The position numbers and the translations under genes were made by a program. Below the pieces are notes generated by a model that had not been told where the DNA came from, searched no databases, and saw nothing but the letters and a program-made list of their open reading frames with translations. Source: Delphinapterus leucas (lineage: Eukaryota > Chordata > Mammalia > Artiodactyla > Monodontidae). Taken from it: DNA of 64,000 nucleotides. Of the stretch, positions 1 through 11,624 are shown piece by piece. Numbering within the stretch: the first letter of the stretch is position 1; every line of letters begins with the position of its first letter. The stretch covers positions 16,299,285 through 16,363,284 of the forward strand of contig NW_022097999.1 in assembly GCF_002288925.2 (NCBI RefSeq), given 5' to 3'.

Positions 1-1265
1 AAGAAAATATAGGCAAGTATGGCCTTTCTCATTGGTCCTAGAAATTTTTTTTGTATATGTCACCTCAGGCAAGGGAAACCAAAGCAAAAATAAACAAATG
101 GGACTACATCAAACTAAAATGCTTTCCCACAGCAAAGGAAATTATCAAAAACAAAAAGGCTGCCTAATGAATGGGAGAAGATATTTGCAAACAATATGTC
201 CAATAAGGGGTTAATATCCAAAATATATAAAGAATTCATACAACTCAATATCAAAAAAACAAACAACCTGTTTAAAAAATGGGCAGAGGGCCTAACTAGA
301 CATTTTTCCAAAGTAGACATACAGATGGCCAACAGGCACATGGAAAGATGTTCAATATCACTTATCATCAGGGAAAGGAATGCAAATCAAAACCACAATG
401 AGTTATCACCTCACACCTGTCAGAATGGCTATTGGCAAAAAGACAAGAAATAACAAGTGCTGGTGAGAATGGGGAAAAAAGGGAACCCTCATGCACCGTT
501 GGTGAGATTATAAATTGGTGCAGCCAGTATGGGAAAGAGTATGGAGGTGCCCCCAAAAATTAAAAATATAATTACCAATTACCATATGATCCAGCAATTC
601 CACTCCTGGGTATTTAGCTAAAGAAGATGGAAACATTAATTCAAAAAGATACATGCACACGAACATTCACTGCAGCATTATTTGCAATAGCCAAGATATG
701 GAAGCTAAGTGTCCATCGATAGATGAGTAGATAAAAAGATGTGAGATATATATATCAATATAGATACATAGAGATATATGTGGAATATTACTGATCCATG
801 AAAAAGAATGAAATCTTGCCATTTGCGACAACATGAGTGAATCTAGAGAGTATTATGCTAAGTGAAATAAGTCAGACAGAGAAAAACAAATATGTATGAT
901 ATCACTTAACTGTGGAATGTAAGAAACAAAGCAAATAAAACAAAATGAAAACAAGACTCATAGATACAGAGAACAAATGGGTGTTTGCCAGAGGAGAGGG
1001 TGGTGGAGTGGGTGAAATAGGTGAAGTGGGTTAACAGGTACAAATCTCCAGTTATAAAATGAATAAGCCACAGGTATATAATACACAACATAAGGAATAT
1101 GGCCAATAATATTGTAATAACTTTGTGTGGGGACAGATGGTTACTAGACTTATTGGGGTGATAATTTCATAATGTATGCAATTGGCAAATCACTATGCAG
1201 TACACCTAAAACTAGCATAATTTTGTATGTCAACAATAAATATTTTGTATATTTCAATAAAAAAA
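1..1265 (+). mobile_element. L1 LINE, ORF2 end and 3' UTR
   Basis: This is the 3' part of an L1 retrotransposon running into the window from the left. The first 900 bases match the end of ORF2 by recall, including the stretch about a worker strand being copied ('gggactacatcaaactaaa' near 101). From about 900 there is a 3' UTR ending in an A-rich tail near 1255-1280. The frame is broken by stops and indels, so no protein is made. The divergence suggests an older mammalian L1 (L1MA-like); the subfamily is inferred. Confidence 0.85.
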
Positions 1266-1479
1266 GAAGAAAAAAAGTACAAACTGTGATCATACAAACA
1301 TAAGCCAAGCACTTTCTTTCTCTACTCAATATACCTTTAAAAAGACATAGTGAATTTCAGGTGAAGTTTTTCTTCACCTAAATGCTTCCTTTAGCAGTGG
1401 ACTCAGGATTTGCTGTCTTTACTCATTTTTTTTTTCTAAAATTTCTGGCTACCTTAATTTCTATGACTTTCACCTGGTT

Positions 1480-1803
1480 CTTTTCTTTCTTCCCTTTATT
1501 ATATTTGTAAATATATTTGATATATACAAAAGATTATCTGAAATACATGAGTTAGTTATAAATCAAAATATAATAATAAAAAAAAACCCTAAACTCACCA
1601 TCCAATTCAAGAACCAAAGACTCAAGAAGCTACCCTATCCTACACTTCAGAGGTAAGCACATTCCTAAATGTTGTGTGTCATTCTGCTGTTTTTATATAT
1701 AAATGTTTTAAAAATACATATAAATACTTTATCACAAATTTATATGAAATAATATATTGTTTAGTTTTGCTTATTTTTGAGATCTATTACAAACTATATT
1801 GTA
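1480..1803 (-). repeat. Old interspersed repeat, first part (L1M-like)
   Basis: An AT-rich diverged sequence resembling a widespread old mammalian repeat, probably an L1M 3' region in reverse. It seems to continue at about 2880-3180, so the SINE and LTR-like copies between would have landed inside it. Family assignment is from memory of the consensus and is tentative. Confidence 0.4.
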
Positions 1804-1978
1804 GGGACTTCCCTGGTGGTCCAGTGGTTAATACTGCATGCTCCCAATGCAGGGGGCCAGGGTTTGGTCCCTGGTCAGGGAACTAGATCTCGCATGCCGC
1901 AACTAAAAAGATCCGGTGTGCTGCAACTAAGACCCAGGCAGCCAAATAAATAAATAAATAAATAAAACAAAACAAAAA
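1804..1978 (+). mobile_element. CHR-type SINE
   Basis: A tRNA-derived cetartiodactyl SINE. It starts with the hallmark gggacttccctggtgg head, has an A-box/B-box-like region (ggtttggtccctggtcaggg) and ends in an (AAAT)n/(AAAAC)n tail. It is shortened in the middle compared with the longest copies in this window. No clear target-site duplication is seen. Confidence 0.9.
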
Positions 1979-1989
1979 CCTTAGTATAA

Positions 1990-2414
1990 ATGGATGCTGG
2001 GGGATGCAACCCAGACACCCACAGCAGGATCAAGACATCCATTTGAGGAGAGTGTTAATTGTTGAGGGCTCACAGCTGTGTCCCTCTATGGGCATTATCC
2101 TTGGCCAAAGGGAGCTGCTTTGTCCTTCCGGTGGACAGCCTGCTTCCAGTGCCTGGTTAATGCAGAAATACAAAAGCCTGGCCCACTTATCTCAATTACA
2201 GACATCTCTGAAGGGCCAACCTAGCTTCACCCCTAGCTCCCTGTGGAATTAGCTGAGGCCTCTATTACTGCTGCATCGAAGCTCAGCTTCTCCCTCAGCT
2301 TGATCCTGCTTCCCTCATTCTCTTACTGATGTTGTTCCCCAGAGTACTCCATAAATAAGTGCCCTGCAAGCAAATCTCAGTCTTAGAGTCTATTTCCTGG
2401 GAAACCTGACTGTT
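1990..2414 (+). repeat. LTR-like old repeat
   Basis: This GC-richer block ends with an 'aataagtgccctgcaagc' segment like an LTR R/U5 region. It resembles a diverged mammalian ERV LTR by recall. No TG...CA ends or duplication could be fixed, so class and borders are uncertain. Confidence 0.4.
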
Positions 2415-2873
2415 GTAGGTTGAACTATGTTCCCACAAAAGATATGTTGAAGTTCCTGGCATTCCATAAGTAATGGTCCCTATGGTCACCTATGAATGTG
2501 ACCTTTGCAAGTAAGGTATTTACAGATGTAATCAAATTAAGATGAGGTCATACAGGATTAGAGTAGGCCTTACATCCAGTGACTGTCCTTACAAAGAGTA
2601 AGAGATTTGAAACACACAGAAAGACAGAAGAAAGAAGGCCACGTGAGGGAGAGAATATAGTAATGCAGCTGCAAGACAAAGAGTGCTAAGGATTGTCGAC
2701 AACCCCCAAACGCTAGGAAGAAGGCTCTTCGCTAGAGCCTTCAGAGTGAGCATGGCCCTGCCAATACCTTGATTTAGGACTTTTAGCCTCCAGAACTGTG
2801 AAAGAACAAATTTCCATTCTCTAAATCTACCCAGCTTTTGTCAATTTGTTATAGCAGCCCAAGGAAACTCATA
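2415..2873 (+). mobile_element. ERVL-MaLR (MLT1/MST-type) LTR
   Basis: A solo LTR-like copy on the plus strand. It has the family's 'gatatgttgaagt' start, the 'cagatgtaatcaaattaagatg' type middle, and the 'gacttttagcctccagaactgtga' type 3' part ending near 'cccaaggaaactcatac'. No internal retroviral sequence flanks it. Subfamily is not assigned. Confidence 0.75.
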
Positions 2874-2879
2874 CATAGA

Positions 2880-3185
2880 CTTAAGACCTACATTTGTGTA
2901 GTCTTCTGGGACTTGCTTTTTTTACTGGACATCATGTTTCTAAGAATTATTCATGTTGTTTACTGTAGCTGTAGCTCTCCATTTTTTCCCCTCAATATCA
3001 ATGGCAATATCTCATCAGAGACATAGTAATAATACATATGTGAAAAACTTTATTCTTTCTACAATGATTATTCCTCTGTTTGAGGGTATAGTCTTATTGT
3101 TTGTTCCTTTATTTCACATTTTTTGAGAAAAATTCTATATAAATTTAAAAATTCATTACATGTCTATCTTTGTACATATATGTAT
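2880..3185 (-). repeat. Old interspersed repeat, second part (L1M-like)
   Basis: Diverged AT-rich sequence with the segment 'atcatgtttctaagaatt' typical of a widespread old repeat. It fits as the continuation of the block at about 1480-1803 after the intervening insertions are removed. Tentative. Confidence 0.35.
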
Positions 3186-3186
3186 G

Positions 3187-3656
3187 TGTTAGGCAGAATA
3201 ATGATGCCCCCCAAAGATTCACATCCTAAACACTGGAACCTGTGAATATTATATGACAACATATTATGTTGATACAATTAAGTTAAGGATTTTCAGATGA
3301 GAGTATTATTCACATGAGCCTAATATAATCACCCGGGCTCTTAACATTAGAGAATCTTTCCCAGCTTTGGTCAGAAAGGGAGATGTGACTATGGACGAAT
3401 GGTCAGAGAGATGCAATGATGCTGGCTTTGAAGATGTAGGAAGGGGTCCATGAGCCAAAGAATGTGGGCAGCCTCTAGAAGCTGAAAAAGGCAAGGGAAA
3501 AAACTCTTCCCTAGAACCTCCAAGACGAAAATTTTGATTTTAGTCCAGTAAGTCCCATGTTGTAATTCTGACCTATAGAACTGTCAGATAATAAGTGTGT
3601 GTTGCTTAAAGCCACCAATCTGTAGTAATTTGTAATATCAACAGTAGAAAACTAAT
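3187..3656 (+). mobile_element. MaLR-like LTR
   Basis: An old LTR-like repeat on the plus strand, starting 'gtgttaggcagaataatg' and ending 'cagtagaaaactaatgc'. Its middle carries the recognisable 'ctggctttgaagatg' and 'cctctagaagctg' segments. It is diverged, with no visible duplication, and a TG microsatellite abuts its 3' end. Confidence 0.65.
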
Positions 3657-3658
3657 GC

Positions 3659-3698
3659 TGTGTGTGTGTGTGTATGTGTGTGTGTGTGTGTGTGTGTG
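3659..3698. repeat. (TG)n microsatellite
   Basis: About 20 TG units with one TA interruption. Confidence 0.95.
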
Positions 3699-4770
3699 CC
3701 CTAAAGAAGCATACTGGTTCTGGCCCCTGCCCTCCTATCTTGTTCACTACACGTAAGCGATAAGGTCCTTCTCTACAGTCCTCAAAAGCACAAAGATCCA
3801 TACTGCACCAACCATACTTTAAGCACCATAAAGTTCTTTTTGTCCTATTCACTAGTATAGCCCTGGTAAACATATAATAGGCTCTCAATAAGTATCCATT
3901 AAATGATCGAATGGATTATTATTGTAGAAGGAAAAGTGTAAAAGTTAGTGGCAGGGAGCAATAATTTCCAGCTGAAAAGTAAAATCAGTCACAATTTTTA
4001 AACTATATAGCTCATCTGTTGGTTCTACTTTTCTTAAGTTATAACTCACCGATTTTTCCTTCATAAAACCAAGAATTGGAAAGAAGCTATGCTTTATTAA
4101 CTCACGTAGCCCAAATCAGTTTGTTTACCATCTGCAGGGGGGAAAGCAAGCTGTTAAAAATAGTACACAATTAGTTGGTTACTATTTGTCCTGCTTTTGG
4201 GGCTCACCTGGTAAGTCTACCAACTTCATTGTCACCTCTTACTCAAGAGTGATTGGATCTTAGGAATACCACCTCCTGTTACTCAGTTTACAGGGGATGT
4301 TGAAAAGTCAAAATGCTGGGTATGTCTCTGTGAAATAGATATTGTTAGTGAACTATGTTCACATTATCTATGTAGGGGACCTAAACATATTTTCCTATCT
4401 CTAGCTCCCTTCTATTTTTCTTCATTTTGCAATAAGAGAATTTTAATAAGCCTCCTCAAAATCTTCTAAACAAGATGGGGAATGGAGAAATAAATAGCTG
4501 CCCCGCCCCTTTCCTAGCACCCAGGTATGGAGGGAACTGAGGGAAGAGCATGCCTAAAGGCTGTAAGGCTGAAGAGTTCAGGGAGGAAGAGAGTAGCATG
4601 ACTGGAGGGCAAAGAAAAGGGCAGGAAAGGGAATGACAGGGCTGGGCTTATGTCTGCTCTGCTTCACAGTCATCTTGGATCACTCAGGTCAGAAAACAAC
4701 TCATTATTATATATATTGCAAAATATTTCAAAAACAGAATCTTCTCTTTCAGTAGTATGAGGAAAATAAC
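3699..4770. other. No recognised feature
   Basis: Unassigned DNA without a convincing coding frame or repeat that I can name. Confidence 0.5.
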
Positions 4771-4774
4771 AGGT

Positions 4775-4885
4775 CTGAAGTTGTATCACCTTGGACAGCT
4801 CTAGTATTTAGTTAGCTCACGTGTAAAATGGGGATGGCAAATGCCTACCTTTTGGAGAAGACAGAGAGGACAACAAAGAAACCTG
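4775..4885 (+). repeat. MIR fragment
   Basis: Contains the MIR core-like 'caccttggacagctctagt' and 'gtgtaaaatggggatggc' segments in plus orientation. It is cut off on the right near the LTR that begins at 4925. Confidence 0.6.
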
Positions 4886-4924
4886 AGAGGCCTGCTGGGT
4901 TTACATATCTACTAGTGGTGGGTG

Positions 4925-5692
4925 TGTTGCAGGAAAATGGGGGGCGAGAGGATGGTCATGTCCCAGGTTTGGGGCTGCCAAGTGAGGGTCCTTGGCTTTG
5001 CGTAGGAAAGAATTCAAGAGTGGGCTGTAGTGAAGTGAAAGCAGGTTTATTTAGAGAGATACACATTCCATAGGAATGTGGACCGTTTCAGAAGGCGAGA
5101 AGCCCTGAAATACGGGGTGGCTAGTTTTTATGGGCTTGGTAATTTCATCTGCTAACGAGTGGGAGGAATATTCTATCTTGGAGAAGGGGGTGGGGATTTC
5201 CAGGAACTGAGCCACCGCCCCATTTTTGGCCTTTGATGGTTGGCCTCAGAACTATCGTGGTGCCTGTGGGTGTGTCATTTAGCATATGCTAATGTATTAC
5301 AATGAGCATATAATGAGGCTCAAGGTCTACTGGAAGTCAAATCTTCCACCATCTTGGCCCTAGGAGGTTCTTTTTTTTTTAATATTATGTATGTATGTAT
5401 TTATTTATTTTGACTGTGCTGGGTCTTAGTTGTGGCATGTAGGATCTTCACTGTGGCATGCGAGATCTTTCTAGTTGTGGCATGTGGACTCTTAGTTGTG
5501 GCAGGCATTTGGGATCTAGTTCCCCGACCAGGGATTGAACCCAGGGCCTCTGCGTTGGGAGCATGGAGTCTTACCTACTGGACCACCAGGGAAGTCCCCG
5601 GCCCTAGTAGGTTCTAACTAGTTTTTGTCATATCTTCAAGGGCTGTGTCATTCTTTTAAAGATTGTGCCCTGCCCCCTTCCCTCCCGTCTCA
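4925..5692 (-). mobile_element. ERV1-type solo LTR, antisense, split by a SINE
   Basis: Read on the minus strand the element begins TGAGACGGGAGGG and ends CCTGCAACA, that is TG...CA. It is flanked by the 4-bp direct repeat GGTG (4921-4924 and 5693-5696), the duplication size usual for class I retroviruses. A minus-strand AATAAA lies at 5046-5051. Removing the internal SINE and one copy of its duplication leaves about 524 bp, a normal LTR length. No gag, pol or env remains beside it, so it is a solo LTR. The shared CCTGCAACA end links it to the LTR at 8292-8768. Confidence 0.8.
5372..5599 (-). mobile_element. CHR-type SINE inside the LTR
   Basis: An antisense SINE ending in the reverse-complemented head 'ccaccagggaagtccc' and starting with a poly-T/(ATGT)n tail. 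A 16-bp duplication flanks it: GGCCCTAGGAGGTTCT at 5356-5371 and the same with one mismatch at 5600-5615. It therefore inserted after the LTR was in place. Confidence 0.93.
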
Positions 5693-5819
5693 GGTGGATT
5701 ATTTGCCTTACCTCTTCCTCAGCAGCAGTAGTTATTATCACTCAATTTTTTCCTCAGTCAGTTCTACAGGTGAAAAAAAGTCTCTCATTTCCAAATGTGT
5801 CTTCCGACACTAGGGAGCA

Positions 5820-6770
5820 ATTAAGTTAACTCAATCCTGACACTACCTGCTGGAGATAGCATAAGATCCCACAGGCTTAGTCCCACAAGACCGCCCTCAC
5901 TTCAGACACCAAATGTGAATCCAGGTTGTAATTGCACTTCTGACTGGTTATAAGTTGGAGCTTCCTCCTGAAACAGGAGGAATTATATCCTTTTACAATA
6001 AACCAGTAATCTAGTAAGCAGACTGTTTTCCTGAGTTCTGTGAGCCATTCTAGCAAATTAATAGAACCTGAGAAAGGGGTTGTAGGGAAACCCTGCACCT
6101 CAGATTGGGACTTGAACCCACTGTCTTTTAATTGAGATCACACACCCGGTCTCAGGACTTAAGGAAACTCAGGTTCTTTATGTCTAGTTGCAGAAAGAAT
6201 TCAGAGACAGAGTGACAGGTAAGAAGTGGATTCATTTAGAGAGATACACATTCCATAGACAGAATGCAGTTTGTCTCAAAAGGCAAGAGCGGCCCCAGGG
6301 CATGGGGGTCGTCTGGAAAGTGAGAGTGGCCAAGATAGAAACACACTCCACAGACAGAGTGTGGGCCATCTCAGAAGGTGAGAGACACCGAAATGTGGGG
6401 TGGTTGGAACCAGATGGAAGAGATGCATAAAGCAAGGTGTGTGGGAAAAGGGCACAAAGTTTCCATGCCCTCTCCAGCTGCACCACTCTCCCAGCACATA
6501 CACTTGTTCAGCAACCTGGAAGCTCTCAGAACGCCATCCTATTGGCGGGCTCGTTCTGTAGACGTGCCTGATTAAATAGTAGGCCTTTGGCAATTGATTC
6601 AACCTCCAGCCCCTCTCCCCTCCCCCGAGGTGGGGGGAGGCATGTGACTGAAAGTTTCAACCCTGTAATCACTGTTGGGTCCCCTGGCAACCAGCCGCCA
6701 TCCTTAGGAGCTTTCTAAAAGTCACCTCATTAATATAAACTCAGATGCGGTTCAAAGGAGCTGGCCATGA
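5820..6770 (-). mobile_element. Cluster of antisense ERV LTR fragments
   Basis: The stretch 6225-6260 repeats the 'atttagagagatacacattcca' type sequence also found at 5047-5072 in the LTR to the left, so a related retroviral LTR is present in the same orientation. Flanking segments, such as 'gttctgtgagccattctagc' near 6035 and the C-rich block at 6600-6640, also resemble LTR parts. I could not fix the ends and there may be two overlapping LTRs. Open frames here are not viral genes. Confidence 0.6.
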
Positions 6771-6789
6771 ATAACAAGACACTCCTATC

Positions 6790-7006
6790 GGGCTTCCCTG
6801 GTGGCGCAGTGGTTGAGAGTCCGCCTGCCCATGCAAGACACATGGGTTCATGCCCCAGTCCGGGAAGATCCCACATGCCACAGAGTGGCTGGGCCCGTGA
6901 GCCATGGCCGCTGAGCCTGCGCGTCCAGAGCCTGTGCTCCACAACGGGAGAGACCACAACAGTGAGAGGCCCACGTACCGCAAAAAAAAAAAAAAAAAAA
7001 AAAAAG
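6790..7006 (+). mobile_element. CHR-type SINE, young-looking
   Basis: A nearly full copy of the form with 'gggcttccctggtggcgcag' head, 'gctgggcccgtgagccatgg' middle and 'ccgcaaaa' junction to a long A tail. A perfect 15-bp target-site duplication, CAAGACACTCCTATC, flanks it at 6775-6789 and 7007-7021. The open frames on both strands through it are repeat-derived. Confidence 0.97.
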
Positions 7007-7401
7007 CAAGACACTCCTATCACCTTTATAGCTCTGGAGCTATTTCAAGGAACTGATTACAGAAGAGCAAATATTATAACAAATGATGCTCGCATTGCTC
7101 TTTTCACTTCGGAAATTCCAAGGGTTTGGGGAGCTGTGAGCCAGGAACAGTGCAGGAAGACCAAATATATGTTTCCTCATTATAAATCACAATATAATCA
7201 CACATTGTTTTAATTTGCATTTTTTTGAGGCTGAAGTTTTCTTCATATGTTTATTTGCCATTTATATATTTTCTTTTGCACACTGCCTGTTCATGTCTTT
7301 TGCTCACTGGTGTATTTCTCTTTATCCTAATGATCTCTAAAAGGTTATTATAAGGTTATTAGTATAAGGTTATTAAACCTTTTCAAATGCATTTACTTTT
7401 T

Positions 7402-7649
7402 AAAATATTTATTTATTTATTTGGCTGCGCCAGGTCTTAGTTGCTGCACGCAGGATCTTCGTTGCAGCATGTGGGATCTTTTAGTTGCAGCATGCGAACT
7501 CTTAGTTGCAGCATGTGGGATCTTTTAGTTGCAGCATGCGAACTCTTAGTTGCAGCATGTGGGATCTAGTTCCCTGACCGGGGATTGAACACGGGCCTCC
7601 TGCATTGGGAGCGTGGAGTCTTAGCCACTGGACCACCGGAGAAGTCCCT
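7402..7649 (-). mobile_element. CHR-type SINE with 44-bp tandem duplication
   Basis: An antisense SINE with its tail at about 7402-7420 and its head ending 'gaccaccggagaagtccc'. The near-duplication CATTTACTTTTT/CATTTACCTTTTT flanks it. Positions 7461-7504 and 7505-7548 are identical 44-bp units, followed by a partial third unit. Confidence 0.9.
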
Positions 7650-7654
7650 ACATT

Positions 7655-7874
7655 TACCTTTTTATTGTGGATAATTTCAAACACATGAAAAGGCAGACAA
7701 TAATTTGATGAACTCCTACACATAATGAACTTCCATAACTATCAACTCATGCCCACTCTTGTTTCATCTATACCACTATCCACTTCCCCTTTCACAAATT
7801 ATTCTGAAGCAAATTCAGAAAACATATCATTTATAAAAATATTTCAGCATGTATCTCTAAAATTATAATGGCTC
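7655..7874 (-). repeat. Old interspersed repeat, left part (L1M-like)
   Basis: A diverged repeat with segments 'attctgaagcaaattcag' and 'tttcagcatgtatctctaaa'. A related copy is seen at 26,530-26,880. It resumes at about 8896 after the nested LTRs, with 'ctctttttaaaactataa'. Family name is tentative. Confidence 0.5.
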
Positions 7875-8895
7875 TGGAACCAAGCAGGACCCTGTGAGGC
7901 TCCCAGGTATAAATCCTTTCCATGTCCCCTGTTTCTTGTTTGTAGGAAATGGGCTTCATTTAACCTCCTAAGACCTTCCCTGAGTTCCAAAAGGCAGATT
8001 CAAACAACTGCTAATCAGAGAAGGGTGGGAATGCAGAACAAAGGAGGAGCAACCAAGAAACAATAGTGCAGCAACTAGAGCTGGGTCCTGGCTCCTCCTC
8101 AAGGATTATAGCTAACAGGGTCTTTGAATTCTGCTACAGAACTAATGCCCTGTCTAGGCGGAGGATGGTAAGTTCAGGCTGAGCACAATCCTGGAACACC
8201 ACTCTAGTTACCTCACCACCAACAAATCAGAAGAAAGTCACACCCCCTGCAGCCACCACCCCAAATTTTGCCTGTAAAACTCCCCCAAAACTGTTAGGGG
8301 AAACTCTGACTGAAACTGCCTACCCTGGCCAGGCACCACAGTAGCCATTTGCATGAGTTATTTTGACAGGAGGTCCTGGTAAGGAACACGGAACTAATAA
8401 GCTACCACCAACCAGAAGAATTCGGGAAAGGTCAAAAGGTCCATATGTCCTACCAGTCTCCCAGAATCCTCCTCACTGGAGTCCATCTTGGCTGAGCCGT
8501 GTGTGCGCCACCAGGAAGGACCCTGAGTCAGAATGATTGGCCAGAGACAACCCGGAAACTAATCCCATCACCATAAAACCCGAGACTGCGAGCCACATGG
8601 CAGAGCAGTACTCCTGGGTTCCCTTACCCTCCTGCTTTCCACTGGGCTGCCCCTTCCCAATAAAATCTCTTGCTTTGTCAGCACACGTGTCTCCTCAGAC
8701 AATTCATTTCCGAGCGTTAGACAAGAGCCCACTCCCGGGCCCTGGAAGGGGTCCCCCTTCCTGCAACAAAACCATTAGGGAGTTCTGGTTTTTTGAGTTC
8801 GAGCCACCCATTCTCCTTTTATGTTCTTTGCAATAAACATTTCTCTGCTCCAAACTCCTACGTTAGTCAGGCACACGAACTTGCATTTGGTAACA
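7875..8895 (+). mobile_element. ERV1-type solo LTR, interrupted by a second LTR
   Basis: The element starts TGGAACCAAGCAGGACCC and ends TTTGGTAACA, giving TG...CA ends. The 4-bp repeat GCTC flanks it (7871-7874 and 8896-8899). A plus-strand AATAAA lies at 8832-8837. An unrelated LTR occupies 8292-8768. Taking out that insert and one AAAC copy gives a continuous LTR of about 540 bp. No internal retroviral genes adjoin it. Confidence 0.75.
8292..8768 (+). mobile_element. ERV1-type solo LTR nested in the LTR above
   Basis: It starts TGTTAGGGGAAACTC and ends CCTTCCTGCAACA, 477 bp. The 4-bp duplication AAAC flanks it (8288-8291 and 8769-8772). A TATA-like 'accataaaacccg' lies near 8570 and AATAAA at 8659-8664, with normal spacing. 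The 99-codon open frame inside it is chance. Confidence 0.8.
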
Positions 8896-8899
8896 GCTC

Positions 8900-9530
8900 T
8901 TTTTAAAACTATAATACCACTAAGTCACACACCACATACCATTTTTATCTTTGCAAGTTTCAAACATACATACTTGGAAGATTCATCAAGTTGAGAACAT
9001 TTTAATGACCAGTTAAAGCAAACAAGAAAGTAGGATTACATGGAAAAAAAAGTTTAAGTCAGCTGCAAAAATAGGTATCTAGCTAACTATACAAAGAACT
9101 GCTAGAAGTGAATTGCTAAAGACAGATGTAAAATCAGTAACCAGACTCACCACAAAAAAAGAAATCATCAGAAACATGTGTAAAACAAGCCAGCTAGGAA
9201 AACAACATTCCACTTTGTGAATAACAGAAGGGAGAAGAAAAAAAAAAGACTGTGATTATCCTAATGGTGAAATAGCTTCTTCTTGGAGCACAAAGCAAGT
9301 GGTCTTTATTTATAGTTGGACACAAAGGAAAAAACTGCTCTTGGTTTTAGCATACCTGTATTAAATGAAAATCAGAGGTGCAAATGACAATAGCTCTTTG
9401 ACACAAATCATCTGAAAATAAAACTATGAAACTGTAGCAGGGAAGAACAAAAGCTGTCGCCATGTTGGATCTCTTTCTTTTACTTTGACCTTTGCTTTCC
9501 ATTATTTTTGTTCTGTCTATAGCTATAGGC
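8900..9530. other. Mostly unassigned DNA
   Basis: The first about 100 bases continue the old repeat split by the LTRs. Nothing recognisable was found in the rest. Confidence 0.45.
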
Positions 9531-9537
9531 ATACATA

Positions 9538-9925
9538 ATGGCCTGCCTCAGGCCTCCCTCTGCCTGAATGTTAAAATAAAGTGCCTTTGTTCAGCCCACA
9601 GGGAAACACCCTGACCCTGCCCACTTCTGAATGGCTGCAGAAAAGAAGAAATTAACACACCCCCTCCCCGAGGCTGGCCAAAACCAGGAGATATTTTGCA
9701 AGACTTATGGCCTTTTTACTTTACTTCCTCACCTCCTCCCCCTCTCTGTTCTATAAAGGAAGCTAGCATCCAGACCCCATAAGATGGTACATCTGGGACG
9801 CTAGTTCACCATCTTCTTGGACGACTGGCTTTCTGAATAAAGTCGCTATTGCTTGCCTCAACACCTCGTCTCCCAATTTATTGGTCTGTCATGCAGCAAG
9901 CAGAGCGAGCTTGGCGTCAGTAACA
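9538..9925 (+). mobile_element. ERV LTR
   Basis: A plus-strand LTR with a TATA box (tataaa at 9752-9757), AATAAA at about 9836-9841, and an end 'cttggcgtcagtaaca'. The start is put at the TG of 'tggcctgcctcaggcc'. Flanking 4-bp repeats do not match, so one end may be misplaced or mutated. No internal viral genes are visible. Confidence 0.7.
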
Positions 9926-9949
9926 AAACTCTAGTTTTTGTTAGGGAGA

Positions 9950-11440
9950 AACAACCTTTGCGCAACACATGAGTACTTCCTAGGGCTCTGTTTTCTATTC
10001 CCAATCCATACCCTGTCTCTTAGACATTTTTTTCCTTCAGCATTATCTTATAACTATATTCTGCACTTCATCATATGTTTATATATGTGTATTTAATGGA
10101 GATATGAATGAATACTCACTCTTTAAGTTTCTTAACATAGGTCTCTTTTTGGTTTGAATTTGTAGAGAGACCAAAGAGCCCAATTTTAATATTTTCACAA
10201 GTTCCTCATAAGTAAAGAGCTCATTCATCATTTCATGAATGAGATATTTTAATCATTTAAATGCAAATGTGAAAAAGACTTGATATCCAAAACGGAGAAT
10301 ATATGTTATTCATACAAAGTGTTTAATGAATGAATCTGGGCTTAACATAAAAGACCCTGTTTTTAAAAATCCAATTAATTGCAAATTTATAGAGAAGACA
10401 ACAAAAACAATTTTTGAGTACAGATTTCCAAGTATATAGAAGACATGGTTTAAAATGTTTGAACATTACCATTTTTTTCTACTTTACTTTCAAAAAATTA
10501 ACTGATACTGAAAATATATATACAATTATTTAATAGTCCTTTTGCCTGTTTAGATAACTTCGATGTTCTAGGGTTGGTCAAAGTTGGAGGTGCAAAGTTG
10601 GAGATCTTGGAGTTAATCCATTCTTTCTTTTAATCATGAAGTGAAAATTTGGGGACACCAAGATAGAGACTAATCAAAGAATTTCACAGTCTCTTTATTT
10701 CCTATTTAATATAGGTTCGAACACTATCAGATGAACTGTTTTACCTTCCCTGCCTCAAGGTGGAAATATTCAATAGTCTAAGTGGTCCTGAACTCCTGCT
10801 CTGGGGCTGCTCAACCAGTAGATGGGAAATTTTACGTACAGGCTATAGATGGGATGAGATATTCTGACCCTTTCCATACCCCAGGGATGTATTGAGGATC
10901 CATGTTTAGTTAGAATTTTGCCCTTGTTATAGTCTAATTTCAACTCTCTTCTGATTTGGGATACAAGTAAGTGTCCTCTTAATCAAATTTAGGGAGATTT
11001 TTAATAAATCAAACCTAAGGGGATCAATTGGGGGATTTATAAACATTAGTCAATATCCTTCAGAGTGAGTATAATCCTCCTTTTATAGTAAAAGGAAATG
11101 GTGAACTTGGTCTACCTTAGTGCTAAAGAACATTGCTCTAAATTTTTAATCTCTTCCATTTCTGATGAGAAGAAATAATACATATGGAGGTAGCAGATTT
11201 TCAGATCTCATTTGCACAATACCACAAAAATCCCACTTGCCCCTCATTTGTCAATGAGATAGTGAACAATGTATTCTATTAACCCAGTTTCAAAATAAAA
11301 ATAGAAGCAAAAGCTAGAGTGCATACTAAATTGTAATCTGCCTTTGTACTTAAAATAGTAAACATTTTTCCAAGTCATATTTTCTGTATAACTTTTAACG
11401 GCTTGACAGATTCCACATATGGATATTTCATAGATAGATC
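9950..11440. other. No recognised feature
   Basis: AT-rich DNA without a repeat or coding frame I can name. A diverged L1-like antisense fragment may begin near 11,440 and run to the SINE at about 11,625. Confidence 0.45.
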
Positions 11441-11624
11441 TAAATATTCTATTCCTGGGCATTTAGGTTGTTTCAAGTATTCAGCTATTATAAATAAAGC
11501 TGAAACAAATACTAGTATGTATTTATACACATCTCTGATTATTTTATATTAAATTCTTAGAAATGCAATTACTGAGATGTGTTGCAAATATTTTTTCCCA
11601 GTCTTTGGCTTACCTTTTCTTTTT

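Noticed and set aside
8537..8836. 99-codon frame that might be a viral remnant
   Set aside because: Lies wholly within nested LTRs, which do not encode protein.
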